This document shows positions 31,172 through 39,955 of a DNA stretch of 64,000 bases, in pieces. The DNA is from LMUY01 sp964242925 (lineage in GTDB: Bacteria > Pseudomonadota > Alphaproteobacteria > Acetobacterales > Acetobacteraceae). Under the pieces are notes generated by a model, which saw nothing but the letters and a program-made list of their open reading frames with translations, was not told the origin of the DNA and searched no databases. The position numbers and the translations under genes were made by a program. The DNA lies in contig CAXTBW010000001.1 of the NCBI GenBank assembly GCA_964242925.1, positions 1 to 64,000 of the forward strand, read 5' to 3'. Every line of letters begins with the position of its first letter. Within the stretch, counting starts at the first letter, position 1.

Positions 31172-31666
31172 ATGCGCCGCGCCATTCTCGATGCCTCTCC
31201 GTGCCCCGTTGCCCGCAGCCTCGGCTGCTTCGGCGATCCCTGGTCGATGCTGATCCTGCGCGACGCGCTTTACGGCATGACCCGGTTCGACGAGTGGGAG
31301 CGCAGCCTCCGCATCGCGCCCAACATACTGACCGCGCGGCTGAAGGGCTTGGTCGAGGACGGCCTGCTCGCACGCCACCGCTACAGCGAACGCCCGCCGC
31401 GCTACGAATACCGCCTGACCGAAGCCGGGCGGGATGCGCAGTCGGTGGTGATCGCGCTGCTGGCCTGGGGCAATCGTCATCTGGCGCCCGAGGGGCCGAG
31501 CGTGGTCGTGCTGGACTCGGAGACGGGCGAGGCAGCCGAGCCGATGATGGTGGACCGCGCGACCGGGCGACCGCTGAGCGATCCCGTGTTCCGGCTCGGC
31601 GCCGGACCCGCTGCGGGAAAAAGCGTCCATCTGCGGGTCGCGGCAGCGGCGGGGCGGCTGCCTTAG
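31172..31666 (+). CDS. HxlR-family winged-helix regulator
   Basis: A 164-residue regulator with the HxlR winged helix: CPVARSLGCFGDPWSMLIL, TRFDEWERSLRIAPNILTAR, LKGLVEDGLL and YRLTEAGRDA. Cys11 sits at the N-terminal position that senses electrophiles in relatives such as YodB, so a redox or quinone signal is possible. It has a C-terminal extension of about 50 residues beyond the core domain. It faces the EmrAB-like operon across 83 nt and very likely represses it. Its 3' end overlaps the convergent CoA-transferase-family gene by 4 nt. Confidence 0.9.
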   Translation: MRRAILDASPCPVARSLGCFGDPWSMLILRDALYGMTRFDEWERSLRIAPNILTARLKGLVEDGLLARHRYSERPPRYEYRLTEAGRDAQSVVIALLAWGNRHLAPEGPSVVVLDSETGEAAEPMMVDRATGRPLSDPVFRLGAGPAAGKSVHLRVAAAAGRLP

Positions 31667-32835
31667 CCCTGGCGGCCGATCGCCCCCTTCTCCCTTAGCG
31701 CCGCGATGTCGGCAGGCGAGAACCCCCACTCGGCCAAGCCTTCCTCGGTATGCGCGCCAAAGTCGGGCGGGCTGCCGCGCACGGCGCCGGGGGTGCGGCT
31801 GAACCGCGGCGCGGGGGCGGGCTGCGGAATGCCGTCGACCGTCACGAAGCTGCTGCGGGCCTGGTTGTGCGGATGTTGCGCCGCCTCGGTGAAACTGAGC
31901 ACGGGGGCGAAGCAGATGTCCGTGCCCTCCATCAGGTCGCACCATTCCTGCCGCGTTTTTCCCCGGAAGATGGCGGCGAACCGCTCGCGCGATGCCGGCC
32001 AATGGCTGCGATCCATCTGCTCGGGCTCCTGCGCCGGGTCGAGGCCCATGGCGCGCAACATCAACTCGTAGAACTTGGCTTCGACAGCCCCGACAGAGAC
32101 GAACTTGTCGTCCTTCGTCTTATAGCAGCGCCAGAACGGGGCGCCGCCGTCGATCAGATTGTCCTCGCGCTGCTCCGTCCATTGCCCCGCGGAGGCGAGG
32201 CCGAAGCAGGCCATCGCGAGGAACGCCGACCCCTCCGTCATCGCCACGTCCACTACTTGGCCCTTGCCGGAATCCTTGCTCTCCAGGATGGCGGACAGCA
32301 TGCCGACGGCCAGGAACATGGCGCCGCCGCCCATGTCGCCCACCACGTTCAATGGCGGCGTCGGCTGCTCACGCGTGCCGATCGCGTGCAGCACGCCCGA
32401 CAGCGAGATGTAGTTGATGTCGTGCCCGGCGACGTTGGCAAGCGGGCCGGTCTGCCCCCACCCGGTCATGCGGCCGAACACCAGCCGCGGGTTGCGCGCC
32501 ATGCACGCGTCCGGCCCCAGGCCCAGGCGCTCCAGCACGCCAGGGCGCATCGGGTCCACCAAGGCGTCCGCGGTTTCCACCAGGCGCAGGATAGCCTCGA
32601 TGCCGTCCTTGTTCTTGAGGTCGATCGCAACGGATGGCCGGCCGCGGCGCCGGATGTCCGCCTTGGGCCCGGCGAACTCGAACCCTAGACCGGTCAGGCC
32701 GGTGCGGTCGATGCGCAGCACGTCGGCGCCGAGGTCGGCGAGCAGGGTGCAGCACAGCGGGGCCGGGCCGATGCCGGCGAGCTCGATGACCTTGATGCCG
32801 GTGAGCGGTCCACTCCGTTCCTTGAGGCCATGCAT
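31663..32835 (-). CDS. CaiB/BaiF family protein, alpha-methylacyl-CoA racemase type
   Basis: A 390-residue member of the class III CoA-transferase superfamily. It keeps the racemase residues: His in AGHDINY and Asp in VVGDMGGG, the pair used by alpha-methylacyl-CoA racemase. Opening motifs are IKVIELAGIGPAPLCCTLLA and LGADVLRIDR. It would epimerise 2-methylacyl-CoA esters so that beta-oxidation can proceed. ATG 32835 follows AAAGGA. It stands alone between convergent and divergent neighbours (HxlR gene, aldo-keto reductase). Confidence 0.88.
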   Translation of the reverse strand: MHGLKERSGPLTGIKVIELAGIGPAPLCCTLLADLGADVLRIDRTGLTGLGFEFAGPKADIRRRGRPSVAIDLKNKDGIEAILRLVETADALVDPMRPGVLERLGLGPDACMARNPRLVFGRMTGWGQTGPLANVAGHDINYISLSGVLHAIGTREQPTPPLNVVGDMGGGAMFLAVGMLSAILESKDSGKGQVVDVAMTEGSAFLAMACFGLASAGQWTEQREDNLIDGGAPFWRCYKTKDDKFVSVGAVEAKFYELMLRAMGLDPAQEPEQMDRSHWPASRERFAAIFRGKTRQEWCDLMEGTDICFAPVLSFTEAAQHPHNQARSSFVTVDGIPQPAPAPRFSRTPGAVRGSPPDFGAHTEEGLAEWGFSPADIAALREKGAIGRQG

Positions 32836-32980
32836 GGACCGTCCTTTCGAGCAGGGGGCGCAAAGGATGCCACGGTTGCCGTCGCCAAGTCAGCGGCCGG
32901 GGACAGCTCCCGTAGCGTCTCCCACGCGTAGGCGGCTAATCTCCCAGAGCCAGCGGCAGAACCGCTTGTCGGAGGTTCGC

Positions 32981-33985
32981 ATGTCCATTCAGAAGCGGCC
33001 GTTTGGCCCGGATAAAACACCGGTTTCACTGCTCGGCTTCGGCTGCGGGGCGGTCGGGGGACTGATGGTCCGCGGCACGCCGGCCGACCAGGAACGCGCT
33101 GTCGCCCGAGCGGTCGATGTCGGCATCAACTACTTCGACACGGCCGCGCAATACGGCGATGGCGCCTCGGAAACCAATCTCGGCGCGGCGCTCGCGACGC
33201 TGCGGCCGTCGGATGCCCTGGTCGGCACCAAGGTGCGCCTGGCATCGGCGGACTTCGCCCGCATCGCGACGGCGGTGACCACTTCGCTCGAGGCCAGTCT
33301 GCGGCGTCTGCGGCGCGAGCAGGTCGACATCTATCACCTGCACAACGCGATCACGCTCGAAGGCGGCGGCGAGAGCCTCAGCGTGCGCCAGGTCCTCGAC
33401 GAGGTGGCGCCCGCCTTCCAGTCTCTCCGCGCGGCCGGCAAGCTTCGGCTGCTCGGCCTGACCGCCGTGGGCGAGACCGCCGCGCTGCAGCAGGTGATCG
33501 ACACCGGCGTCTTCGGCAGCGCCCAGATCAGCTACAACATGCTTAATCCGTCCGCGGGCAGCGCTATGCCGCCGGGCTATCCAGCGCAGGATTACGGCCT
33601 GCTGCTCGACCACGCGAGCCGCGTCGTCGCCGGCGCGATCGGCATCCGCGTCCTGGCTGGGGGCGCCCTCAGCGGTTCGGCGGAACGGCACCCGATCGCC
33701 AGTCCCGCGCCTGAGCCGATCGGGTCGGCGGCGCGCTACGACACGGATTTGTCGCGGGCCAGGCGGCTCATGCCGTTGGTTGCGGAGGGCTTCGCGGCAT
33801 CGCTGCCGGAAGCCGCCATCCGGTTCGCCATCGCGCACCCTGGCATGGGAGCGATCCTGGTCGGCATGGCCAGTGTCGACGAGTTCGAAGCAGCGTTGGC
33901 CGCCGTGCTGAAAGGCCCGTTGCCGCCGGCGGCATTGCTGAGGGTCGCCGAACTTGCCTCGGCCTTCGCCGGTGAAACCCGCTAG
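32981..33985 (+). CDS. Aldo/keto reductase
   Basis: A 334-residue NADPH-dependent oxidoreductase with the AKR tetrad readable: Asp and Tyr in INYFDTAAQYGDG, Lys in VGTKVRL and His in YHLHNA. ATG 32981 follows GGAGG; the frame is open far upstream but that is antisense to the racemase gene. Length and motifs suit the general AKR5/11-like group; the substrate is unknown. It ends within a CTAG that also supplies the stop codon of the convergent epimerase gene. Confidence 0.92.
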   Translation: MSIQKRPFGPDKTPVSLLGFGCGAVGGLMVRGTPADQERAVARAVDVGINYFDTAAQYGDGASETNLGAALATLRPSDALVGTKVRLASADFARIATAVTTSLEASLRRLRREQVDIYHLHNAITLEGGGESLSVRQVLDEVAPAFQSLRAAGKLRLLGLTAVGETAALQQVIDTGVFGSAQISYNMLNPSAGSAMPPGYPAQDYGLLLDHASRVVAGAIGIRVLAGGALSGSAERHPIASPAPEPIGSAARYDTDLSRARRLMPLVAEGFAASLPEAAIRFAIAHPGMGAILVGMASVDEFEAALAAVLKGPLPPAALLRVAELASAFAGETR

Positions 33986-34986
33986 GCGCGTCCAACCGGC
34001 TGCTGCGCGTCCCGCCAGAGCCCATAGCGCCGCACGCCGTCCCGCAGCGACACCTGGGCGGACCAGCCGATGGCTGTCTTCGCCTTCTCCGGGCTGAAGC
34101 CCAGATGGTTGCCGCCGGCCGACTTCACCGCGCGGGAGTCCGCCTTGTACACGGGCTTCAGCGCGGTGGCGCCGTGCACCTCCAGCATGGTTTGCACCAG
34201 CTCGGCATGCGTGGTGTCCGTCCCCGTCACCAGGTTCAGCACGTCGCCGCCGCTGCCGTTAAGCATGGCGGCGATGCAGCCGGACGCCACGTCGGTGACA
34301 TAGATGTAGTCGTGCACCTCCTGCCCGTCGCCGACGATCACCGGCGGCTCGCCTCGCTTGATCGCATCGTGGATGGCGGCGATGCCGTTGGCGTTGATCG
34401 CCCGCTCGTGTTGCCGTTCACCGTAGACGGAGGAGAAACGCATTGCGTTGAACTCAACGCCATGCCGCTGTTGATAGAACCGGCCCAGCGCCTCGCCGAG
34501 CAGCTTGGTCGTGCCGTAGACGGCTGCGATCGGCGATGTGCTGGACATCTCGGACGCAGCATCCTCAGTCAGCGTCTCCGCCTGCGTGTTGCCGTAGGCG
34601 GCGACGGAGGAGGAGAACACCACCCGGCGAACGCCGGCGATGCGCGCGGCTTCCAGCGTGTTGACCATGCCGCGCGTGTTCACGTCCACGCCCAGCGCCA
34701 CGTTCTGCGACATCGGGATGGTTAGGAAGCCCGCCAGCGCGAAGATGCCGTCCACGCCGCGCGCCGCGTCCAGCAACTCGTTGAGGCGCAGGATGTCGCC
34801 CCGGGTGCGCTTGACGCGATCATTGTTCGCCATGTGGGCGATGGTCTCGGGCGTGCCGAGCGCGTAGTTGTCGAGCAGCCGCACCTCCGCCGCGCCGGCC
34901 GCAAGCAACTGGTCGGCGATGTGCGAGCCGATCAGGCTTGCGCCTCCGGTAATGAGGTACGTCCTACCTTCGATCGTGTGCGACAT
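33982..34986 (-). CDS. NAD-dependent epimerase/dehydratase (extended SDR)
   Basis: A 334-residue extended SDR, similar to UDP-glucose 4-epimerases and related nucleotide-sugar enzymes. It shows TGGASLIGSH (nucleotide motif), the catalytic region VVFSSSVAAYGN and YGTTK (YxxxK), and VYGERQHERA and VHDYIYVTDVASG later on. ATG 34986 follows GGAGGAG; an in-frame start at 35115 would add a 43-residue tail unlike the family. No polysaccharide genes are nearby, so its product is uncertain. The stop shares CTAG with the convergent aldo-keto reductase. Confidence 0.9.
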   Translation of the reverse strand: MSHTIEGRTYLITGGASLIGSHIADQLLAAGAAEVRLLDNYALGTPETIAHMANNDRVKRTRGDILRLNELLDAARGVDGIFALAGFLTIPMSQNVALGVDVNTRGMVNTLEAARIAGVRRVVFSSSVAAYGNTQAETLTEDAASEMSSTSPIAAVYGTTKLLGEALGRFYQQRHGVEFNAMRFSSVYGERQHERAINANGIAAIHDAIKRGEPPVIVGDGQEVHDYIYVTDVASGCIAAMLNGSGGDVLNLVTGTDTTHAELVQTMLEVHGATALKPVYKADSRAVKSAGGNHLGFSPEKAKTAIGWSAQVSLRDGVRRYGLWRDAQQPVGRA

Positions 34987-35230
34987 GGCGCTGCGTGCTC
35001 CTCCACTCTTGGGCGCTGGCGCGCCGAGCCGGCAATCATCGTGGCCTTCCTGCCGGCCGTCAACGCCAGTGTATACAAAACGAGGCAGATGCGCCTGGTG
35101 CGCGCCGGCAAGCAAAAGCGCCGATATGGTGTGCAGGGGAAAGAACGACCGCCATGATGATCACCAAGAGCAGTGATAAGGTCGGCGCGGCGATTATTTT
35201 CCAGTCGGTCCAACCCGAACCGGCTGTGCT

Positions 35231-37837
35231 CTAACCCAGCAAGCCGCGAAGTCGCCGTTCGACGTCTTGGAGGCTATAGGGCTTGCTGACGACGAGGGTG
35301 TCCTGGAAAGCCTCCGGCAAGACCATCTTGGCGTCATAGCCGGTGGCGAAGGCGAGCGGGACGCCGCGTTTCAGCAGGACCGAAGCCACTTCCCAGGACA
35401 TCTCGCCGTCCAGGTTGATGTCGAGCAGCGCCGCGTCGATCTTCTGGTCGCGCGCCAAGGGCAGGGCGTCCGCAACTGTGGTCGCGGGTCCGATCATGTC
35501 CCAACCAAGCTCGTCGAACCACTCCTGCAGGGACAGGATCACGAGCGCCGAGTCTTCCACGACCAACACCCGCGGTCGCAGCGGCGGCGGGCCCGGCGCC
35601 TCGATGATCTCGGCCCATGCGGCAGCTGGGGGGCCGACGACGGCCGACACGCTTATGACGGCCGAGGCTGGCAAGGTGATGTCGCAAACGACACCCTCCG
35701 GCTCGAAGCGGATCATCGAGCGCCCGCGTGTTTCCATGGCGAGCGCCTTCTCGATGAGGCGGCTGCCAAACCCTCGTCGAGTCGGCGGCTGAACCACCGG
35801 TCCGCCTGCTTCGCGCCAGACGACATGCAGGCCGCCCTCCGCGACGATCACCCAGTGGACCGACACGCGACCCCCGGGCCGTGATAGCGAGCCATACTTG
35901 GCGGCATTGGTCGCGAGTTCATGGATCGCCAGCGAGAGCGCCAGCGATGCTTTGGGGCTCAGCACCACCGCGGGGCCGTTCACCACGATCTCCGCCCCGC
36001 CGCGCCCATACGGGTCGAGTTCGTCGCTGGCGAGCGTGGCCAACGAAACACCTTCCCAGTGGCTCTGCGTCAACAAGCTATGCGCTTTCGCCATCGAGCG
36101 GATGCGTCCGTCGAGGTTGTCGACGAACTCGTTGAGCGAGGTCGCGCTCCTTTTGGTTTGCGTGATCAGCGCCTGGATGTTGGCCAGGGTGTTCTTCACC
36201 CGATGGTCCAGTTCGGCCATCAGCATCTGATCGCGATCGAACACGCGCGAACGCTCGCGTGCGACGGCGTCGATGCGGCGAAGCACGACCTCGAGCAGCG
36301 ACAACCGCAAATCGAATGCCGCATCGCTGTCCGGCGGGGTCCAGGGGGCCGACCGTCCGCGCATTATCTGCGTCCAGGCCGCGAACGACTTGCGCGGGCT
36401 CAGGCGATCGCCCCGGGGTCCGAACTCGACCGGCTTGGTTGGATCGCCGGCCCAGGTGACGTTCTGCACCAATTCGGGCCGGAACCAGAGGATGAAGTCG
36501 CGCGGCTCACGCGAAACCGAGATTGCGAGCAGGCCTGACCCGATCGCGGCGAACTCGGCTGCAGGCGGCCAGAGCTCGCCGAGCCGGTCGGTGACGAAGA
36601 CGCCGTTGTGCTCCGCCATTTGTCCCGACAACCAGTCCGTCAGCGCGGCGATCTGGGCCTCGTTCGGAGTGACGCCCAGCGACCGGACCTTGGTGCTGAT
36701 CCTGACGGCCACGCCGCCTTGCGGATCGCCGCGCAGCGACAGGCCGCCACCCTGAATGTAGCTGAGCAGCAGCGGGCCCTGGCGCATCAACCCGGCGGCG
36801 TAGTCGTCCTCGGCGGCCAAGTCCTGCATGAGCGACTGCAGGACACCCCGGTTGGCCATGCGCGCTTCGAATTGCTCGGCGCGCTGACGGACTTCGAGCT
36901 GCAGCGAGAACATCGACCCAAACAGCTCGCCGACAGCGCGCAGATGGCGCGGCAGGCGACGCGGCGTGTTGTGGTGACAGGCGATCAGGCCCCAAAGTTT
37001 GCCGCCGCGGATGATCGAGATCGACATAGAGGCGTTGACGCCCATGTTGCGCAAGTATTCACGATGGATAGGCGATACGTCCCGCAGGGTCGCATGGCTC
37101 ATGTCGAGCGGCTCGCCAGTGACGGGGCTGAGCGCCGGGACGACCGGGGCCGCGGCGTAATTGATCTCCGGTATCAGGCGCAGCCAGCTGTTGAGGTAGA
37201 GCGCGCGCGCCTGGGCGGGGATGTCGCTGGCCGGGTAATGGAGATCGAGGAAGGCCACGTGCAACGCCTCGCGGCTTTCGGCGAAGACCCAGCCATCGCC
37301 GTCGGCCATGAACCGGTAGACCATCGCCCGGTCATACCCCAGGACCCGGCGCACGCTGTCGGCGGCCTTTTGGCAGAACGTCTGCAGGGTGGGAGCGTCC
37401 TCGAGCCCGTCCAGCATGTCCTGCACGCCGGCCAACGGATCGACGCTGAACCGGTCGCGGGGATCGGCAACCTCGAACTCGACGATCAGGCCGGCGGCAT
37501 TGCGATGGATGCTGGCGTCGAGCGGCTGGTCGGCGAAGCGGCGGAGCGCCGGGTCAAGCAGGTGGCGCGGCTTGACAAGCGAGGACAGGCCGATGATGGT
37601 TTTGAGATTGTCGATTTGCGCCGCGGTGAACATCGCAAGCATGGAGGCGCCGAGAAGCTCGGTGTTCGCGGAGCCCAGCAGCGAATCCGTGTTGCCGCCG
37701 GCCTGCAGGACTGTCAGCGTGTCTGGGTCGACAACCAGCATCGCGCCGTGCGGAAGTATCGTGCCTGGCGCATGTATCGGCTCCAGATCACAATTCGTCA
37801 GGGTGACGGACTCCCGCCGGTAGTCCAGATTTTTCAT
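35231..37837 (-). CDS. Bacteriophytochrome HWE-type histidine kinase with C-terminal receiver
   Basis: An 868-residue red/far-red photoreceptor kinase. The PAS domain begins with CDLEPIHAPGTILPHG, giving the biliverdin-attaching Cys16. The GAF domain has YPASDIP (Asp205) and SPIHREYLRNMGV (His258). The PHY domain (about 330-505) ends with the tongue motif PRKSF. An HWE kinase follows, with phospho-acceptor His545 in AELDHRVKNTLANIQAL and the WxE motif at 674-676, then a receiver domain (755-868) with Asp806. It should autophosphorylate in a light-dependent way. No heme oxygenase gene (biliverdin source) lies in the window. It is divergent from an aldolase gene across 183 nt. Confidence 0.93.
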   Translation of the reverse strand: MKNLDYRRESVTLTNCDLEPIHAPGTILPHGAMLVVDPDTLTVLQAGGNTDSLLGSANTELLGASMLAMFTAAQIDNLKTIIGLSSLVKPRHLLDPALRRFADQPLDASIHRNAAGLIVEFEVADPRDRFSVDPLAGVQDMLDGLEDAPTLQTFCQKAADSVRRVLGYDRAMVYRFMADGDGWVFAESREALHVAFLDLHYPASDIPAQARALYLNSWLRLIPEINYAAAPVVPALSPVTGEPLDMSHATLRDVSPIHREYLRNMGVNASMSISIIRGGKLWGLIACHHNTPRRLPRHLRAVGELFGSMFSLQLEVRQRAEQFEARMANRGVLQSLMQDLAAEDDYAAGLMRQGPLLLSYIQGGGLSLRGDPQGGVAVRISTKVRSLGVTPNEAQIAALTDWLSGQMAEHNGVFVTDRLGELWPPAAEFAAIGSGLLAISVSREPRDFILWFRPELVQNVTWAGDPTKPVEFGPRGDRLSPRKSFAAWTQIMRGRSAPWTPPDSDAAFDLRLSLLEVVLRRIDAVARERSRVFDRDQMLMAELDHRVKNTLANIQALITQTKRSATSLNEFVDNLDGRIRSMAKAHSLLTQSHWEGVSLATLASDELDPYGRGGAEIVVNGPAVVLSPKASLALSLAIHELATNAAKYGSLSRPGGRVSVHWVIVAEGGLHVVWREAGGPVVQPPTRRGFGSRLIEKALAMETRGRSMIRFEPEGVVCDITLPASAVISVSAVVGPPAAAWAEIIEAPGPPPLRPRVLVVEDSALVILSLQEWFDELGWDMIGPATTVADALPLARDQKIDAALLDINLDGEMSWEVASVLLKRGVPLAFATGYDAKMVLPEAFQDTLVVSKPYSLQDVERRLRGLLG

Positions 37838-37929
37838 TGAGAGTACCGCCTAATTCACCAAGGGCAGGAACTCTCGTTCATGGCCTAAATGCGTGGACGC
37901 ACGGCCAGCATCGAACGATAATAGCATGC

Positions 37930-37953
37930 CCGGCTGATAGTTGATACAGCCGG
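37930..37953. promoter_or_regulatory. Inverted repeat CCGGCTG-N10-CAGCCGG between divergent genes
   Basis: Perfect 7-bp arms in the 183-nt gap between the bacteriophytochrome and the HpcH-like aldolase. It could be an operator or a hairpin; function unknown. Confidence 0.35.
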
Positions 37954-38020
37954 CCAGGATGCATCCTCGGACGGCAACGACAACAGCGCATGCCGGGCCG
38001 GGATCATCGGGAGACGCTAG

Positions 38021-38857
38021 GTGAACACAATTTTCCGCAACACGGCGAAGCAACGTATGACGGCCGGCGAGGTCGTGCTCGGGTTCGGCGTGCACCATCT
38101 GCGGACCGTCGCGGTCGCGGCGCTGGCCGCTGCGAGCGGGCATGACTGGTTGTTCCTGGACATGGAGCACGGCGCGTTCTCAGTCCAGGAGGCCACCCAA
38201 ATCTGCCTCGCAGCGCTCCCCACCGGCGTCACGCCGATCGTGCGCGTCTGCAACGGCGCGTTGGACGAGGGCGCCCGCGCGCTCGACAATGGCGCGATGG
38301 GGATCGTCGTCCCCCATGTCGACAGTGCGGACGAAGCCCGGCGCATTGCCCAGGCGTTCCGTTATCCGCCGCTCGGCACGCGCAGCTGGGGAGGGCCCCC
38401 GGCGCTGTTCGGTTTCAGCGCGCCGGGCAACGAGGCGGCGCAGGCGGCCATCAACGCCGAGGTGCTCGTCGTCGCGATGATCGAGAGCGAAGCGGCGGTG
38501 GCCGACGCCCGGGCGATCGCGGCGGTGGACGGCATCGACACGCTGCTGATCGGCGCGTCGGACCTGACGGCGGCGATGGGCATCTCGGGACAGATTCAGC
38601 ATCCGCGCCTTGCGGGCGCATTCCAGTCCGTGGCCGACGCCTGCAAGGCCGCCGGCAAGTCGCTGGGCATGGGCGGCGTTTACGACGAGGTCGCCGCCGC
38701 CCGCTTCATGGCAATGGGCGCGCAGTTCGTGCTTTCCGGCGCCGATCACAACTTCCTCATGGCCGGCGCCAGCGCCCGGTCGACGTACCTCCGCGCGCAC
38801 GCCGAAAAGGCCGGCGCGGACCGGGTCAGGCCGGTGGGCGAAGGGCCTCCGGGTTGA
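38021..38857 (+). CDS. HpcH/HpaI family aldolase
   Basis: A 278-residue class II aldolase of the 2-keto-3-deoxy acid type. Motifs: the active-site LDMEHGAFS, metal ligands in MIESEAAV (Glu) and GASDLTAAMG (Asp), and a conserved arginine in IVRVCNG. Such enzymes split 2-keto-3-deoxy sugar acids or 4-hydroxy-2-oxo acids to pyruvate and an aldehyde. GTG 38021 follows GGGAGA. It converges, with a 32-nt overlap, on a 2-hydroxyacid dehydrogenase, and a PEP mutase-like gene follows; the three look like small-acid metabolism, but substrates are unproven. Confidence 0.9.
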   Translation: MNTIFRNTAKQRMTAGEVVLGFGVHHLRTVAVAALAAASGHDWLFLDMEHGAFSVQEATQICLAALPTGVTPIVRVCNGALDEGARALDNGAMGIVVPHVDSADEARRIAQAFRYPPLGTRSWGGPPALFGFSAPGNEAAQAAINAEVLVVAMIESEAAVADARAIAAVDGIDTLLIGASDLTAAMGISGQIQHPRLAGAFQSVADACKAAGKSLGMGGVYDEVAAARFMAMGAQFVLSGADHNFLMAGASARSTYLRAHAEKAGADRVRPVGEGPPG

Positions 38858-39812
38858 CGGCATTGTCCCGGTTCGGCGTCCCGTCGAGCACGCCCAAGAT
38901 GTTCTCCGCCGTCATCACCGCCATCGCGACCCAGGATTCGGCCGTCACGCCCGCCATGTGCGGAGAGGCGATCACCGAGTCCAGCTGCAACAGCGGGTGC
39001 GACGGGTCCGGCGGTTCCGGGTCGAACACGTCCAGCCCGGCGCCGGCAAGCCGCCCGGCGCGCAGGGCGTCGGCCAGCGCCGCCTCGTTCACGATGCCGC
39101 CGCGCGCGGTGTTGACGAGGTAGGCGCCAGGCTTCATGCGGGACAGCCGCGCCGCGTCGAACAGGTCGACGGTGTCGGCGTTCTTCGGGCAGTGAATGGT
39201 CACGAAATGCGCCCGGGCGAGCGCGGCGTCCAGGTCGGGCGCGGGTTCGCAGCCTGCGTCGCGGATCGCCTGCGCCGGCACGAGCGGATCGTACGCCAGC
39301 ACGTTCATGCCGAGCGCCTGGCAACGCGGCGCGGTGCGCGAGCCGATGCGACCGAACCCCACCACCAGCACGGTCTTGCCGAACAGTTCGCCGGGCAGGC
39401 CTTCCTTGCGATCGTGGCCCACCCCGGCACGCACCCGGCGGTCCATGCCTTGCGACTGCTTGGCGAGGGCGAACATGAAGTAGACGGCGTGCTCGGCGAC
39501 GCTGCGGGAGTTCGCGATCCCGACGACCATCAGCGGAATCCCACGCTCCGTCAGCGCCGGCACCTCGACCGCGTCGAAGCCGACGCCGATCCGTGCGGCG
39601 ACTTTCAGGTTCGGCGCCGCAGCGGCTGCGGCCCGGTCAAACCGCGTGTAGGACAGCGCAATGGCGGAGGCGTCCCGCAGTCGCTCGTGCAGGTCGGGGG
39701 CCGATATCGCAGGGTCGTAGCGTTCCACCCGGATATCGCTCCGCTGCTCCAGCAGGGCCACGCCGTCCTGCCCCATCGAGAAAGGCACAAGGACGATTCT
39801 CGCATTTTGCAC
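38826..39812 (-). CDS. D-2-hydroxyacid dehydrogenase family protein
   Basis: A 328-residue NAD-dependent D-isomer 2-hydroxyacid dehydrogenase (phosphoglycerate dehydrogenase-like). It has the Rossmann motif VVGFGRIGSR and the Arg (NTARGG), Glu (FDPEPP) and His (SPHMAG) triad. The GTG start at 39812 follows AGGAGG by 10 nt; there is no in-frame ATG. The 3' end overlaps the convergent aldolase by 32 nt. It could reduce a 2-keto acid such as hydroxypyruvate or oxidise the reverse; direction and substrate cannot be read from sequence. Confidence 0.9.
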   Translation of the reverse strand: MQNARIVLVPFSMGQDGVALLEQRSDIRVERYDPAISAPDLHERLRDASAIALSYTRFDRAAAAAAPNLKVAARIGVGFDAVEVPALTERGIPLMVVGIANSRSVAEHAVYFMFALAKQSQGMDRRVRAGVGHDRKEGLPGELFGKTVLVVGFGRIGSRTAPRCQALGMNVLAYDPLVPAQAIRDAGCEPAPDLDAALARAHFVTIHCPKNADTVDLFDAARLSRMKPGAYLVNTARGGIVNEAALADALRAGRLAGAGLDVFDPEPPDPSHPLLQLDSVIASPHMAGVTAESWVAMAVMTAENILGVLDGTPNRDNAVNPEALRPPA

Positions 39813-39889
39813 CGGGTGAGTCCTCCTGGGCCGAGGCTATGCCATCGGGGGCGTCTTCGCCAACAGGCGTGCCAACCGATCTGGATGGG

Positions 39890-39906
39890 GGTAGGTTGCT
39901 CCTACC
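39890..39906. promoter_or_regulatory. Inverted repeat GGTAGG-N5-CCTACC upstream of the PEP mutase-like gene
   Basis: Perfect 6-bp arms with a 5-nt spacer, in the 143-nt gap between two divergent genes and 49 nt before the rightward one. It may be an operator for a regulator not encoded nearby. Confidence 0.4.
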
Positions 39907-39955
39907 GGGAACGATGTTCGAGCCCGTCGCAGGAACGAATAGGGACGGGAGAAAC

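Noticed and set aside
35154..35234. A 26-residue rightward microORF between the epimerase and phytochrome genes
   Set aside because: It has a purine-rich stretch upstream, but it overlaps the phytochrome stop, shows no family or signal, and cannot be told from chance.
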